NCBI GenBank assembly: GCA_016647705.1
Contig: CM028335.1
Location: 43,621,526-43,685,525, forward strand
DNA: 64,000 nt
Direction of reading: 5' to 3'
DNA from: Eucommia ulmoides
Taxonomy: Eukaryota > Streptophyta > Magnoliopsida > Garryales > Eucommiaceae
Below the pieces are notes generated by a model. That model was not told where the DNA came from, made no database searches, and worked only from the letters and a program-made list of their open reading frames with translations. The position numbers were made by a program, and so were the translations under genes. Every line of letters begins with the position of its first letter. Positions within the stretch are counted from its first letter, which is position 1. Below, piece by piece: positions 1 through 10,750 of this stretch.

Positions 1-174
1 CTCGAAAAGTGGCATGGGCGTATAACGCGCCATGTCGATTCCAAGATGCTCGAATATGACTCGTTGGTTTTGATCTTGTCGCCGGATGTAGGATTCCATG
101 TAGTTCTCCATTCGGGCGAAATTATCTTGAAGTTGACTCATATCGGACTGGAGACTACGGACATCTCGTAAGAT

Positions 175-1068
175 TTATGCGATTTGGCCTCGGCTGGTTG
201 TAGGCGTTGGTCGCTCCGAAGGACCGGCTTCTTCCTCTTCATAACCCTCTTCTCCTTCTCCTGGTCCGCCTCTCCACAACTTGTTAATCATTGCTAGATC
301 AAGTGGCTTCACAGGTGGAAAGGGGATTGTGGACGGGATCCGAATTCCGGCTCGTTGAAAGAGCGCGGTGAGGAAGGAAGGAAAAAGAAGGGCACCCTTT
401 TTCGACTTGGCAGCATGAAGTATGGAAGAATAAATATGCCAGCCGACATTTATAGGGCTCTCTCTATCGATGTCGTAGAGCATGAAAGCTCTCTCCTTGG
501 ATACGTCAGACACATGGGTCGTCGGGAGCAGATTGGCGCAAATAAATGAAAACCAAATCTTGGGGATCGGTTTTAGAAACCGCGACTTGAAGATTGCTTG
601 GCCCTGCCATGTGTTGGTCCACTGTGCGTTGCCTGTCGTCAAGGCCTGAATCACTGAACTCATGGTTGGTGAGGCGACATCGTCTAAATCTCGTGAAGCT
701 TAATGCCCCGTCAACCCTAGCAATTCATTAAAATGATCGTCACTGAATAGGATGGGAATGTTTCGGACCCGTGTTTGAACTCTTGTGGCCTCTGCGATAT
801 TGGCATAAAATTCTCGAACAAAGGCCAACTCGCCCATTGGAGGTGGGGCACAGAACTGTTGTCATCGTCTTTGTACGATCACAGTTCTGATTTCTTCAGA
901 AAGGTCATTCAATGGCCCAAATCCTCTTTGAAGGATACCTGGCCGCTTACTCTCATGTTCTTTATACCGATCCCCTGCCTGCTAAGAAATAAACTTAAGG
1001 GAATTGAAATCCGAAGCGGACGGAGGTTCGTCTGTTCTTGAGTGCTTGGAAGCCCTGCGTTTTGCCAT
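175..1068 (-). pseudogene. Third ORF of Athila (putative plant transposon protein domain)
   Basis: The longest frame (175-663, 162 residues) contains ANLLPTTHVSDVSKERAFML followed by INVGWHIYSSILHAA and FPSFLTALFQRAGI. This is the hallmark of the plant transposon protein domain found downstream of integrase in Athila-type elements. Its tail (GEEGYEEEEAGPSERPTP) is acidic and disordered. Upstream, a start near 1068 begins MAKRRASKHSRTDEPP, also typical of this ORF, and more of the domain is visible between. This position has been called env-like in Athila, but I see no signal peptide or membrane segment. Its function is unknown. It is a broken fossil. Confidence 0.8.
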
Positions 1069-1689
1069 TGTCCCTGAAAATTCAAATCACCACACCAACC
1101 ACAAGAATAACAATAGAACAAGTGATTCAAACCCTAATCAGCGAACCAACCATACCCTATTAAATCAATCATATGCCAATCAAAACCACATGATACAAAT
1201 CTCAACACATATCCTACCGACCATAACCAAATCACATTTTTGTCGCAATGTAGCGCAAAATACATGATTCACATTGTATATCAACACAAAAATATGATAG
1301 GGTTTATCATTTAGCATTCCTAAATCCCATTTAGCATGAAAATTTCAATTTAGGGTTTAAAGGTTTAGAGTTCCAATCAAATCCACAGTTTTGTTGAAAT
1401 AAGTGAGTAAATGAAATAAATAATTCATCAACTAAGTGAAGAATAAGATCATTGACACTTACTTGTCGAAAAATTTGATCAAATCAGTGGAGAATGATGA
1501 TTTCGCACTGTTTCACCGCTCGAACCCTAATTTTAGAGAATGGGTGGAGGAATTCCACGTTTTGAGGAAGATTCTTGATGAGAATCCAAGTTTTTAGCAC
1601 TATAGAATGAATCTTTAAAAGGGGGAAGGAATTTGGGATGGTGAAATTGAGAGGTTTCTTGAAATTTTTAGGAGGGAAATGCCGTTTGC

Positions 1690-2145
1690 GAAGTGGACTG
1701 TGTGTTTTAAAAACAGAGTTCGCGTAAATTCGCCTAGGCGGTGGTTTTACCGCTTAGGCGGATTAGCGCCTTTTCCTTTTGAAAACTTTCTGGTGTAAAT
1801 CTGCTTAGGCAGTGGTTTTTCCGCCGGGGCAAGTTTACACCAGTGTAAAACCATGATTTGGTTGTAAATCCCCTTAGGCGGTAGGTTTTTCGCCTGAGCG
1901 AATTGACGCCAGTGTAGGAACTCAGCTTTTGGTCTCTTTTTTTTTCCGCCTAGGCAGTGGTTTTACCGCCTGGGTGAACTTGCGGCAATGTAAAATTGAG
2001 ACTTTTTCTATCCAATTATCGCCTAAGCGGTGGTTTTACCGCTTGGGCGACATTATGCCAGAATGTTTTCTCAGCCTTTTTGTCCAATGTTCGCCTAGGC
2101 AATGGGTTTACCGCTTAGGCGAATTTTTGCCAGTGTGGACCTAAG
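1690..2145. repeat. Second CCTAGGCGG-type palindrome array, in the Athila 3' spacer
   Basis: Six units of 65-90 bp, each with two near-palindromic cores of the form CGCCTAGGCGGTGG and TTTACCGCCTAGGCG. The core is the same as in U3 (8990-9390) but the sequence between cores differs (GGTTTTACCG instead of GGAAACTTCG). It lies between integrase and the third ORF, far from any LTR visible here. The rest of 1070-1690 and 2146-2400 is AT-rich spacer without recognisable coding. Confidence 0.8.
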
Positions 2146-2404
2146 CTGGATTCCTTCAGGTTTTCACATTGTTTCTCTTCACCTCTTATTTCCTCTTCAA
2201 TCCTCAAATTAGTTTTAGCATGCAAATCAATCCTAAGCATCTAACCTCATCAATTCACCACAAAAATTAATATAACAAGATCAATACGATCTCCAAAAAG
2301 GTATTTATACAAAAGTTGGGAATATTCGTTACCCTCGATGTCACGTCAAAAAAAATGTTGCTTGGTTTTACGTCCCTAGCATGGACGTTTCAAGAATTCC
2401 AGCT

Positions 2405-3720
2405 TTATTCTTTAACGAGGAAGATGTTCTCCACAACTCGCTCTTCATTTTTGAAGTAATGCTTGATCCGCTCCCCGTTGACTCGGAAAGTATGTCCGTC
2501 TTCGGCTTCTAGCTCGATGGATCCAAATGGATAGATATGCTTGATCTGGAACGGTCCAAACCACTGAGACTTCAACTTTCCGGGAAAGAGCCTCAGCCTT
2601 GAATTAAACAATAGGACTTGTTGGCCCGGACTGAACTCCCTCCGGACTATCATTTTGTCATGCCATCTCTTCGTTTTGTATTTGTAGAGCTTGGCATTCT
2701 CATAAGCCTCGTGCCGGAATTCCTCCATTTTATTTAATTGGAGGAGACGTTGCGCACCAAAAGCTTTTATGTCAAAATTGAGTTTCTTTATCGCCCAGAA
2801 TGCACGGTGCTCCAATTCAACGGGCAAATAGCAAGCTTTCCCAAACACCAATCGATACGACGACATGTCGATCGGTGTCTTAAAAGACGTGCGATACGCC
2901 ATAAAGCATCATCTAGCTTCACCGCCCAATCCTTGCGATTTGTATGAACCGTCTTTTCCGGAATGAGCTTGATCTCACGATTTAAAACTTTCGCTTAGCC
3001 ATTTGTCTGTGGGTGGTAACGTAGAGCCACCTTGTGCCTCACTCCATACTTTGCCAACAAGGCATCGAGCATTTTGTTACAGAAGTGGGTCCCCTCATCA
3101 CTGATTAAGGCTCGAGGTGTCCCGAACCGTGTCATTACATTATGTTGAAGGAACTTTAACACCACTTTGGCATCATTAGTAGGTGTTGCCACGGCCTCGA
3201 CCCATTTAGACACATAATCCACCGCTAGCAGAATATACTCCTTCCCAAATGAGGGCGAAAATAGTCCCATGAAATGCAATCCCCACACATCAAACAACTC
3301 AAGCTCAAGAATTGACGTCAGTGGAAACTCATGCCTCCTTGATATGTTACCCACCATTTGACATCTATCAAAGGTTTTTACAAACGTATATGAATCTTTA
3401 AACAAAGAGGGCCAGTAAAAACCTGATTGCAGTACTTTTGATGCCGTCCGATTCACACCGAAATGGCTGCCACAAGGTGATGAATGGCAATGATAGAGAA
3501 TACTAGCCATTTCCTCTTCCGGAACACATCTCCGGATCACCTGATCAGTACATTTCTTGAATAGCAACGGCTCATCCCACAGATAGTACTTAGCATCAAA
3601 AAGAAATTTCTTCCTTTGTGCTCCCGTCAACTCAGGTGGTAACACGCCACATGCAAGATAATTAACAATGTCAGCATACCACGGAAGTGCATTTTCTACT
3701 GCAAAGAGTTGTTCGTCAGG
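2405..3720 (-). pseudogene. Athila integrase remnant
   Basis: The N-terminal zinc-binding region is recognisable ([20 protein letters not shown] through DRCQMVGN). It is followed by the core beginning [14 protein letters not shown], with [11 protein letters not shown] and [21 protein letters not shown] and ending near HPQTNG. A separate frame, 2405-2902, holds the C-terminal part: [20 protein letters not shown], then the GPF-type region ([20 protein letters not shown]) typical of gypsy integrase C-termini. Integrase would insert the DNA copy. It is broken and cannot be functional here. Confidence 0.9.
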
Positions 3721-3779
3721 GAACACTTCCGTGATATTAGACTCGTCACCAACGTCATCTTGCATCAACCTCAACAAAT

Positions 3780-4443
3780 GATTGGCCACAATGTTCTCAC
3801 TCCCCTTTTTGTCCCTTATCTCCGCATCAAACTCTTGTAATAAGATAATCCACCTAATCAACCTTGGCTTGGCATCTTTCTTGACAAATAAGTACCGGAT
3901 AGCCGCGTGATCTGTGTAGACGATCACTTTTGACCCAATGATGTATGAACGGAACTTATCACAAGTAAAGACCACCGCTAGCATTCTCCTGGGCATCATT
4001 CAATGTTTTGCTTGCATAATAGATTAAGCGGAAGATCTTCTCCTTCTGTTGGCCTAACACCGCGCTAACGGCATAGTCACTCGTATCGCACATATCTCAA
4101 ATGGCATTTCCCAATCCGGAGCGACCATTATTGGAGCCGTGATCAACTTCTCCTTTATCGCCTTAAACGCCTCCATGCAAGCTTCATTGAATTCAAACGA
4201 AGTATCCTTCTCAATAAGGTGACATAACGGCTTCACCGTCTTCGAGAAGTACTTAATAAAGTACCGGTAAAAGCTGGCATTCCCCAAGAAACTTCGAACT
4301 CCTTTCACATTTATTGGTGGCGGAAGCTTCTCAATCGTCTCTATCTTTGCTTGGTCCACCTCGAGCCCCTTGGCAGAGACTCGATGACCTAAGACAATCC
4401 CCTCTTTAACCATAAAGTGGCACTTCTCCCAATTTAAAACCAA
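3780..4443 (-). pseudogene. Athila RT thumb and RNase H region
   Basis: The 4054-4443 frame reads LNWEKCHFMVKEGIVLGH, the RT thumb, and then PPPINVKGVRSFLGNASFYRYFI, the connection domain of gypsy RT. The neighbouring frame from 3999 carries RNase H sequence: [24 protein letters not shown] and [12 protein letters not shown]. RNase H removes the RNA strand during replication. The order (RT, RNase H, integrase) is that of Ty3/gypsy, not copia. It belongs to the same broken polyprotein. Confidence 0.88.
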
Positions 4444-4458
4444 ATTCTTCTCTTCACA

Positions 4459-5160
4459 TCAGTCAAGAACAAACGCCAGATTGTAGAGACAGTGATCAAA
4501 GGATGATCCAAAGACTGAGAAGTCATCCATAAAGATTTCCATTTTCTCCTCCACCATATCGGAAAATATCGCCATCATACACCGTTGGAAAGTTGCCGGT
4601 GCATTGCAAAGGCCAAATGGCATACGTCGATACGCAAACGTTCCATATGGGCATATGAAAGTCGTCTTCTCTTGGTCCTCTGGTGCAATGGCTATTTGAT
4701 TATAACCGGAATAGCCATCAAGAAAGTAGTAGTACTCATAACCGGCTAAACGATCTAGTATTTGATCAATGAAAGGAAGAGAAAAATGATCTTTCCTCGT
4801 TGCCTTATTTAATCTCCGATAATCAATACATACACACCACCCTGTGATGGTCCGTGTCGAGATAAGGTCATCCTTCTCATTCTTTACTACCGTCATGCCT
4901 CCTTTCTTTGGCACCACTTGCACCGGGCTCACCCACTCACTGTCGGATATAGCGTAAATAATCCCCGCATTCAAGAGCTTTAACACCTCCACTCTTACCA
5001 CTTCCTTCATAGCCGGATTTAGCCGCCGTTGATGTTCAATGGAGGGTTTGAACGTATCCTCCATCAAAATCTTGTGCATACACACCGACGGACTAATTCC
5101 CTTGATATCTGAAATAGACCAAGCAAAAGCGGACGGGTGCCTCTTCAAGATTCTTAGCAA
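4459..5160 (-). pseudogene. Athila reverse transcriptase, N-terminal and palm part
   Basis: A 233-residue frame containing RVT_1. In order: the primer-grip side SEWVSPVQVVPKKGG, the Athila-diagnostic TRTITGWCVCIDYRRLN, LPFIDQILDRLAG, YFLDGYSGYNQI, FAYRRMPFGLCNAPATFQRCM, and the catalytic box IFMDDFSVFG. FMDD is the usual Athila variant of YxDD. In the family the enzyme copies element RNA into DNA inside the particle. It continues downstream into the RT thumb/RNase H frames. It is part of a fossil. Confidence 0.93.
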
Positions 5161-5187
5161 CTTACTCTCCTCTTCTTCCGTCAGAGT

Positions 5188-6189
5188 TTATGAGATTATA
5201 ACCGAATCAGTCAAATTCTCTCCCAAAAAGATATACCAAAGGTGTTTCGGTAATTGCTTGAGTAATAACCCACCGTGAGGCGGATTTGATTTCTCGAGAG
5301 AGTCTTCAACTTGTTTAATCTCCGCCACATGAATAGGATAATCTACGGCTTTCGGTTGAGCATCTAGAGCTAGCACGTATTCCACAACATCAAAGTCCGT
5401 GGTAGAGCCTCCCTCACCAAGATCCCCCATAGATAAGGAATTTGTGAGAGTGTGCTCTAAGGAATCCATATCTATGTTTGCAAGAAAGAACTCCCGCACG
5501 CAAGAGTCCACAACATCAACTCGATTGCAATTGGGAGATTCATCCGGAAAGTTCATAATGTTAAAAATGTTGAACCTTATTTCTTCATCATTCCCTCTTA
5601 AGGTCAAATTGCCGTTATGCACATCTATTAAGGCCTTTCCCATTGCAAGGAAAGGTCTACCAAGGATGATCGGGATCTCTCGGTCTTCTTCCATCTCAAG
5701 CACCACGAAATCCACCGGAAAAATAAATTTGTCCACTTTCACCAACACATCCTCAATGATCCCCTTAGGATAGGTTAGAGAACGGTCCGCCATTTGAAGA
5801 GATATAGTTGTCGGCTTTGCACTTTTGAGTCCTAACTTCCGATAAACGGAAGAAGGCATCAAATTGATACTTGCCCCTAGATCACAAAGTGCCTTATCGA
5901 AGTGGGATTTCCCGATAGTACACGGAATCGTGAAACTACCCGGATCCTTCAATTTAGTAGGCAGCTTTTTCTGTAGTATTGTACTACAATCTTCAGTTAG
6001 CTTCACGGTTTCATACTCCTCCAACTTCTGCTTCTTTGTCATGATATCCTTTAAGAACTTGCCATAATTGGGCATTTGTTCCAAAGCATCCGCAAAGGGA
6101 ATGTTGATGTGGATTTTCTTGAAGATTTCAAGAAATTTTTCGAATTGAACATCCAACTTCCTCTTTTGGAACCTTTGAGGATATGGCAA
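5188..6189 (-). pseudogene. Athila aspartic protease region of pol
   Basis: A 333-residue frame. Around residues 85-120 it reads FDKALCDLGASINLMPSS, the retropepsin active-site region in its Athila form, followed by the flap-like and hydrophobic strands (PVDFVVLEME, PIILGRPFLAMGKALID). The last is the typical ILGRPFL motif of plant gypsy proteases. In the intact family it would cleave the Gag-Pol polyprotein. It lies between gag and RT in the expected order. Its C-terminal third is linker sequence toward RT. It is part of a broken element. Confidence 0.87.
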
Positions 6190-6213
6190 TGGTGTGACTA
6201 GAATCAGCGGATT

Positions 6214-7846
6214 CTATGAAAATGTTACTCTTCCCGGTATCACCCTTTCATCTCTTCTTCTCTCCTCAACTTTCTCCTTGTTGCTACTCCCATTCATGTC
6301 TTCACTTAACTTCTCCTTTCCTTCATCGGACTTTGCTTCAACGTCTTCCTCCACACTAGTTCTTGGTTCATCATCCGAAAACTCACGACTCACGGCCGGC
6401 TCAGTTTCCATAGGCCTCCTCACTTCTACGTCTCTGCCGCTCTTCAACTTAATCACCTTGCATTCCCGAGGGTTGGTTTCCGTGTTGCTTGGAAACTTCC
6501 CCTTGTGTTGTTCTTGAATTGCCCTAGCAAGTTGCGCGATTTGAGTCTCAAGAGCCTTCACTGTGGCATTAGTGTTGGTACACGTGGTATCAATAGAGTT
6601 CAGCCGTGTTTCATGTTTATTCAGGCGATTATGCATCTCACGCATCATAGTCTGTGTCTCTTTCATAAATGATCCCAGAACTTCATCCAAATTTGGCTTC
6701 GGATTGTGGATTGGCAGTTGTTACATTTGGCGATTTGCTTGCATTGGATATCCCGAAGATTGATTTCCATACCCCGGAGGTGGCCGCAAGGTGTTCTGAT
6801 TATTCGCATATGAAAAGTTCTCATGATTACGAAGTCCGGGATTGTAGTGAGTTGAAATGTTGGTAGCCGGCCTGAAAGTGTAAGCACGGTTGTTCAGAAA
6901 ATGGCATTCCTCAAACTCATTATCCAATCCGGATTGAGAACTACTTGCCGCTATCTCCTCCCCTTGATTCGACAAAGCACCTTTTGTAGACAAGGCGACT
7001 AATTGGTCCGAGATCTTGGACACTTGGGCCGATAACGTCGAAATATTGTCCGATTCTTGGATAGAAGCGACCTGTCTTCCCGTGTTCCTCTCATTCGGCC
7101 ATTGATAGTTATTAGCCGCCATCTCCTCCAATAACGCATTTGCTTCGGTTGGGGTTTTGGACAATAATGATCCCCCAGAGGCCGCATCGACTATCGTTCT
7201 TGTCTGTCCATCCAACCCGTTATAGAATAATTGGGTTTGAAACCAATCTTGATAACCATGTTGGGGGCACCTTCTCAATAAGTCTTTAAACCTCTCCCAT
7301 GCCTCAAATAATGGCTCGAAATCTCTCTGACGAAACTGCGCAATTTTGCCTCGGAGTTGAGACGTCTTCGAGGGTGGGAAGAACTTAGTGAGAAACCTTT
7401 GTGTAAGGTCCTCCCAAGTGCTAATGCTCCCCGGCTGAATCGATTGAAACCATCCCCTTGCTCGGTCTCGTAAGGAGAATGGAAATAACCTCAGCCTTAT
7501 CACATCTTTAGCGACTCCGTTGATCTTTACGGTGTCACAGATTTCCAGAAAAGTATCCTAGTGTACGTTGGGATCTTCGTGAAGATTCCCGCTATATTGG
7601 TTCTGCTGAACCATGTTGATTAAGGCGGGTTTCAACTCGAAGTTGTTAGCTTGGATCGGCTGCCTCCGGATCCCTGAATAATTGTCCAACATAAGGGGCC
7701 GATAATAGTCCCGAAGGACTCGTTGTGGCCTCCATGCTCCGGAGGCTGGAGTGCTTGTAGAATATTCTCATGTCCACCAGCCATTGCTGTAGCTTTTTCT
7801 TCTTTTTGCTTAACAATACGTTTACTCCGCCGCATGCACTGCTCAA
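6214..7846 (-). pseudogene. gag: Athila gag remnant
   Basis: The main frame (6721-7503) contains the Retrotrans_gag region: RLRLFPFSLRDRARGWFQS, then FLTKFFPPSKTSQLRGKI, then EAWERFKDLLRRCPQHG. Residues 1-120 therefore cover the capsid-like core. A second frame (6214-6690) carries the C-terminal part, with a short heptad-like stretch (LNKHETRLNSID) and the Athila-typical LPSNTEVNPRE-like region (here FPSNTETNPRECK). Poorly preserved N-terminal sequence extends toward 7846. Gag would form the particle that packages the element RNA. It lies between the primer site and protease, as expected for Ty3/gypsy. It is a fossil, broken in several places. Confidence 0.88.
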
Positions 7847-7963
7847 ATTCGATTGATAAATAAAATAAATAAATGAATTGAATAAAATTTAAGAAGAAAA
7901 TAATTATCGTGATTAACATTCAACTACTTAATCACAATATCAACTTAATTGAAAAACACACCG

Positions 7964-7981
7964 TCCCCGGCAACGGCGCCA
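7964..7981 (-). other. Primer binding site, tRNA-Asp type
   Basis: The minus strand reads TGGCGCCGTTGCCGGGGA, the tRNA-Asp primer site known from Athila/Tat elements. It begins six bases after the LTR ends at 7988. It fixes both the orientation and the LTR boundary. Confidence 0.92.
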
Positions 7982-8337
7982 AAAACTTGTCACGCGCTCG
8001 GATTCAACTACTTTGTTTCCTCCTCGTGGTAATTGGACTACTCACAAGTATACGAGGTCTAAGTTTTAATATAATGGATATTTTAGGATCGGACATCGTT
8101 CCACTGGGAACGGCCGGTAATTTAGTTGAGTATTGCGATTGCAATAGTTTCATATTATCTCGACTAATCAAATTTTGTTTGTTTTCTAATTACTATACTA
8201 AGATAAATGAGAACTATAAGGTTAGTTTTAATTACACTAATTACTTAGGTATAAATCTCTTTCATATAATGCATAACCGATTTCATTTAGTTAGCTATAA
8301 CGGTTTCTATCTAATCCGACAACCTCTGTATCAATAA

Positions 8338-8554
8338 CTCCTCCGCTACCTCTCCCGAGTGTAAAACGAGGGATTACACGACTTCGTGTCAACGAAGAAG
8401 TCCCCTTCAATTCTTAAACGACCCTAAGTCGCGTGATTTTTGAGCCAACATCATGGGTTGCATACGTTCTAATGCCCTCCCGGGTCGTTAGAACGTCACG
8501 TTGTATTTACCCTAGTCAGAATCCGGGGTTACCTCTCCCGAGTGTCAAACCCCG
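8338..8554 (-). other. Three-hairpin GGGAG-loop module in Athila R/U5
   Basis: Hairpin 1 (8524-8554) has stem CGGGGTT/AACCCCG around the loop TGACACTCGGGAGAGGT. Hairpin 2 (8464-8496) has a perfect 9-bp stem ACGTTCTAA/TTAGAACGT with a loop containing CCGGGAG. Hairpin 3 (8338-8373) repeats the CTCGGGAGAGGT loop with a weak CCTC/GAGG stem. The same trio recurs in four other LTRs here with different, mostly still complementary, stems. Its position 400-600 nt after the TATA box places it in the genomic RNA leader. Its function is unknown; packaging, dimerisation and translation control are only guesses. Confidence 0.7.
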
Positions 8555-8962
8555 CATTTTCGGTTTATCAATACAAGAATAATGACAAGAATAACGATAA
8601 ACACAATCGGATTTAGACAAACTACTCGTTAAAGTAACATAAATTTACTCAACTAAACGATTACATGATTTTGACTACACCTAAGTAACATTTAACTACT
8701 ACTACAAGTTCTTAGCCATATACCATACAAAATAAGAGGGATTCAACATTATTAGATATGAAAAAGTGATTACAAAGAATAAAACAAGAGAGAAATGATT
8801 AAGTCTGGAAGTGAAACGGTTTACTGTCACTAATGATCGGTCTGCAAGTTATCCTTCTTTATCCGAATGATGAACCTCCTTCTTGATCTTCCAAATATAG
8901 CTTAAGAGCTCTTTTCTAGGGTTAGGGTTCTTCAACCACAAGTTTCAGACGTGGACAAGGGG

Positions 8963-8970
8963 TATTTATA
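8963..8970 (-). promoter_or_regulatory. TATA box of the Athila LTR
   Basis: TATAAATA on the minus strand, in the context CCTATAAATACCCC, about 600 bp into the LTR. Transcription would be expected to start near 8935. The palindrome array lies directly upstream and the hairpin set 380-600 nt downstream, which places the hairpins in the RNA leader. The start site is inferred. Confidence 0.65.
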
Positions 8971-8989
8971 GGCTTAGGAGTTCAAAAAT

Positions 8990-9390
8990 ATCTAAACAAA
9001 TATTTTAACCTGTTTTGCGATTTCCGCCTAAGCGATGGAAACTTCGCTTAGGCGGTGCTTAAGTCAGTTAGAATTCTGCCTAAGCGGTAGAATCTTCACT
9101 TAGGCGGAGGACTAACTTCTTGACTCCTTATCTTTCTGACGGAATTCCGCCTAGGCGGTAGCTACTTCGCCTAGGCGAATTTACAGCAGTACAGCTCTAT
9201 CCAGCAGTTCAGTACTTCCAGCGTTCTGGTGGATTTCCGCCTAGGCGGTGGAAACTTCGCCTAGGAGGATTCAATAATTTAGCCCTTGCAACCTTCTGAT
9301 GGATTTCCGCCTAGGCGGTGGAAACTTCGCCCAGGCGGATTCAATACTTCAGCCCTTGTAACCTTCTGATGGATTTCCGCCTAGGCGGAT
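8990..9390 (-). repeat. U3 array of CCGCCTAGGCGG palindromes
   Basis: Six units of roughly 65-90 bp. Five carry two copies and the last carries one copy of a 12-bp perfect palindrome or a near variant (for example around 9026, 9077, 9145, 9236, 9304, 9374). The two palindromes of a unit are about 12 bp apart, separated by GTGGAAACTT-like sequence. The array sits immediately upstream of the TATA box, so a role as a protein-binding or cruciform-forming upstream element is possible but unproven. Confidence 0.85.
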
Positions 9391-9569
9391 TCAATACTCT
9401 TTTTTCATCTTTTTGGCTACCCCTTTCGCACCATTTTTCTCGGTTTAACAATTGTTTACGTCCTTGCTCCTGACTAATAAAAACAGCTAAAACGGTATTC
9501 AAACTTCAATAAAATACTCGAAAACTGGCAAATTCGGTTTAGAATTAGATAGGTATTTTACACCTATCA

Positions 9570-10183
9570 GTTTACCATTCTTTTACTTTCATATTATGCT
9601 TATTATGATATTGTGGTTGATTTGAGAATACGGGGTTTAACACTCGGGAGAGGTAACCCTGAATTCAGACTAGGGTTTAAACATAACGTGATGTTTTAAT
9701 GTTTCGGGAGATTATTAGAACGTGTGCAATCCGTGAGGTTGGGGCAAGACTCATGTAATCATTTAGATGCTAGATAGGAATATCGGTGTTGATGTGGTTG
9801 CATATTCACTCACTTTACACTCGAGAGAGGTAGTGAGTGACTTTTAGAAACTTAGATTGACGAATAGATTGATAACCGTTAATGTAAACTAGACTAAATC
9901 AAACACGTATAAGTAAACGAAGTTAATCCCTATATAATCTATTCCTATATAATTTAGTCCTAGTATTTTAGTTTAATTTGTTGTTATTTTATTTTAGTTT
10001 AGTTATTTTTATAAAAAAACCTAAAATTCGATCGCCTAAATAAAGTTAGGTTACGACAAAGGCAATACTTAACAATGATTTAAACCAATCCTTGTGGATA
10101 CGACAACCCTACTCATCCCTATTCTATTAAAACTTGACCTCGTGCACTTGCGAGTAATTCAAAGCGAATAAAAAGTCGCAACA
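9570..10183 (+). repeat. Right part of an Athila-type LTR, cut by the Athila insertion
   Basis: From base 9570 the sequence matches the middle and right part of the solo LTR at 15327-16687 (compare 9570-9650 with 16088-16180), in the opposite orientation to the element at 1-9569. Its end is set at CGCAACA (10183), as in that LTR. It carries the hairpin trio: 9632-9660 (GGGGTT/AACCCT), 9691-9723 (ATGTTTTAA/TTAGAACGT with wobbles) and 9806-9840 (TCACTCAC/GTGAGTGA). The left part should lie beyond the window's left edge, past the Athila element. Confidence 0.75.
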
Positions 10184-10750
10184 GTAGCTATAGTGTTTAC
10201 CTATTTTCCATTAAATCATGATAAAAATACATAAAAAAAAAAATAAATAAATAAATAAATAAATAAAAAATTAAATAAAAAAGAAAGGGGAAAAACTTTT
10301 AAAAAGGGAATTATTTTTGTTTAAGTTATCAAAGAAAATTGCTTGGATATTGTTTAACAGTGAATATCTATTTAGACTGAGGTACCACTTTCAGACAGGT
10401 GTCTTAGGGTATCTAACACCTTTTCCGAGCATAATCGACTCTCGAACTTAAAGAATATCTCAGGTACATAGACCTATAGAAGTCAAAATATGGGCCATTT
10501 TAAAAAGAAAATTGAATTTTCAAAATCCCGATGACCTAGCACACTGTTTAACCCCATGCTAGGTGGCAACTCCGTTTTTAACAAAAATCTCAACCATAGA
10601 AATGTTTCAAAACTGACGCCCAAAAAATCCCATAAAAAATCATTTTTAAAATGAACGGATTTGGATGTCTTAGAGATGAAGGGGTGAAACTTGTTTTCAC
10701 CCTCTTCTCGATTTTCTACTTCTTCCACTATTGAAATCCGAGGTGCGTCA
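10184..10750 (+). repeat. Tat/Ogre-like LTR end fragment (left)
   Basis: It shares about 70-75% identity by eye with 29400-29816, including GGTGTCTTAGGGTATCTAAC, the TAACCCxATGCTAGGTGxCAA block and the terminal GGTGCGTCA. This resembles the right end of LTRs of the Tat/Ogre group. A simple AAAT tract lies at 10230-10270. The two copies could be the LTRs of one very old element spanning to 29816, but the lineage and the pairing are inferences. Confidence 0.5.

Larger units (their letters stand above)
1..9569 (-). mobile_element. Athila-lineage Ty3/gypsy retrotransposon, partial at left edge
   Basis: The order on the minus strand is 5' LTR (7988-9569), tRNA-Asp primer site, gag, protease, RT, RNase H, integrase, a spacer with a palindrome array, and a third ORF. 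The 3' LTR lies beyond base 1, so the element exceeds 9.5 kb. Athila assignment rests on three things: the primer site, the RT stretch reading TRTITGWCVCIDYRRLN, and the third ORF after integrase. Coding sequence is split over many short frames, with roughly six to ten breaks, so it is a fossil. It is inserted in an older Athila-type LTR (9570-10183). Its age cannot be estimated because only one LTR is visible. Domain identity is read from translated sequence and family knowledge; lineage confidence is high. Confidence 0.93.
7988..9569 (-). repeat. 5' LTR of the Athila element (1582 bp)
   Basis: It begins with TG at 9569 and ends with CA at 7988, six bases before the primer site. U3 (about 9569-8935) carries a palindrome array. 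The R/U5 part carries three hairpins with GGGAG-type loops. The flanking target duplication cannot be checked because the other side is outside the window. Four other LTRs in the window (9570-10183, 15327-16687, about 19688-21429, 52598-54072) share its R/U5 backbone but have different U3 regions. Confidence 0.9.

Noticed and set aside
175-1068. Calling the third Athila ORF an envelope gene
   Set aside because: No signal peptide, membrane segment or envelope motif is visible; the plant transposon protein domain is a better match.
6194-6763. Plus-strand frames opposite Athila gag
   Set aside because: Gag is recognisable on the minus strand; these are shadows rich in Ser/Leu.
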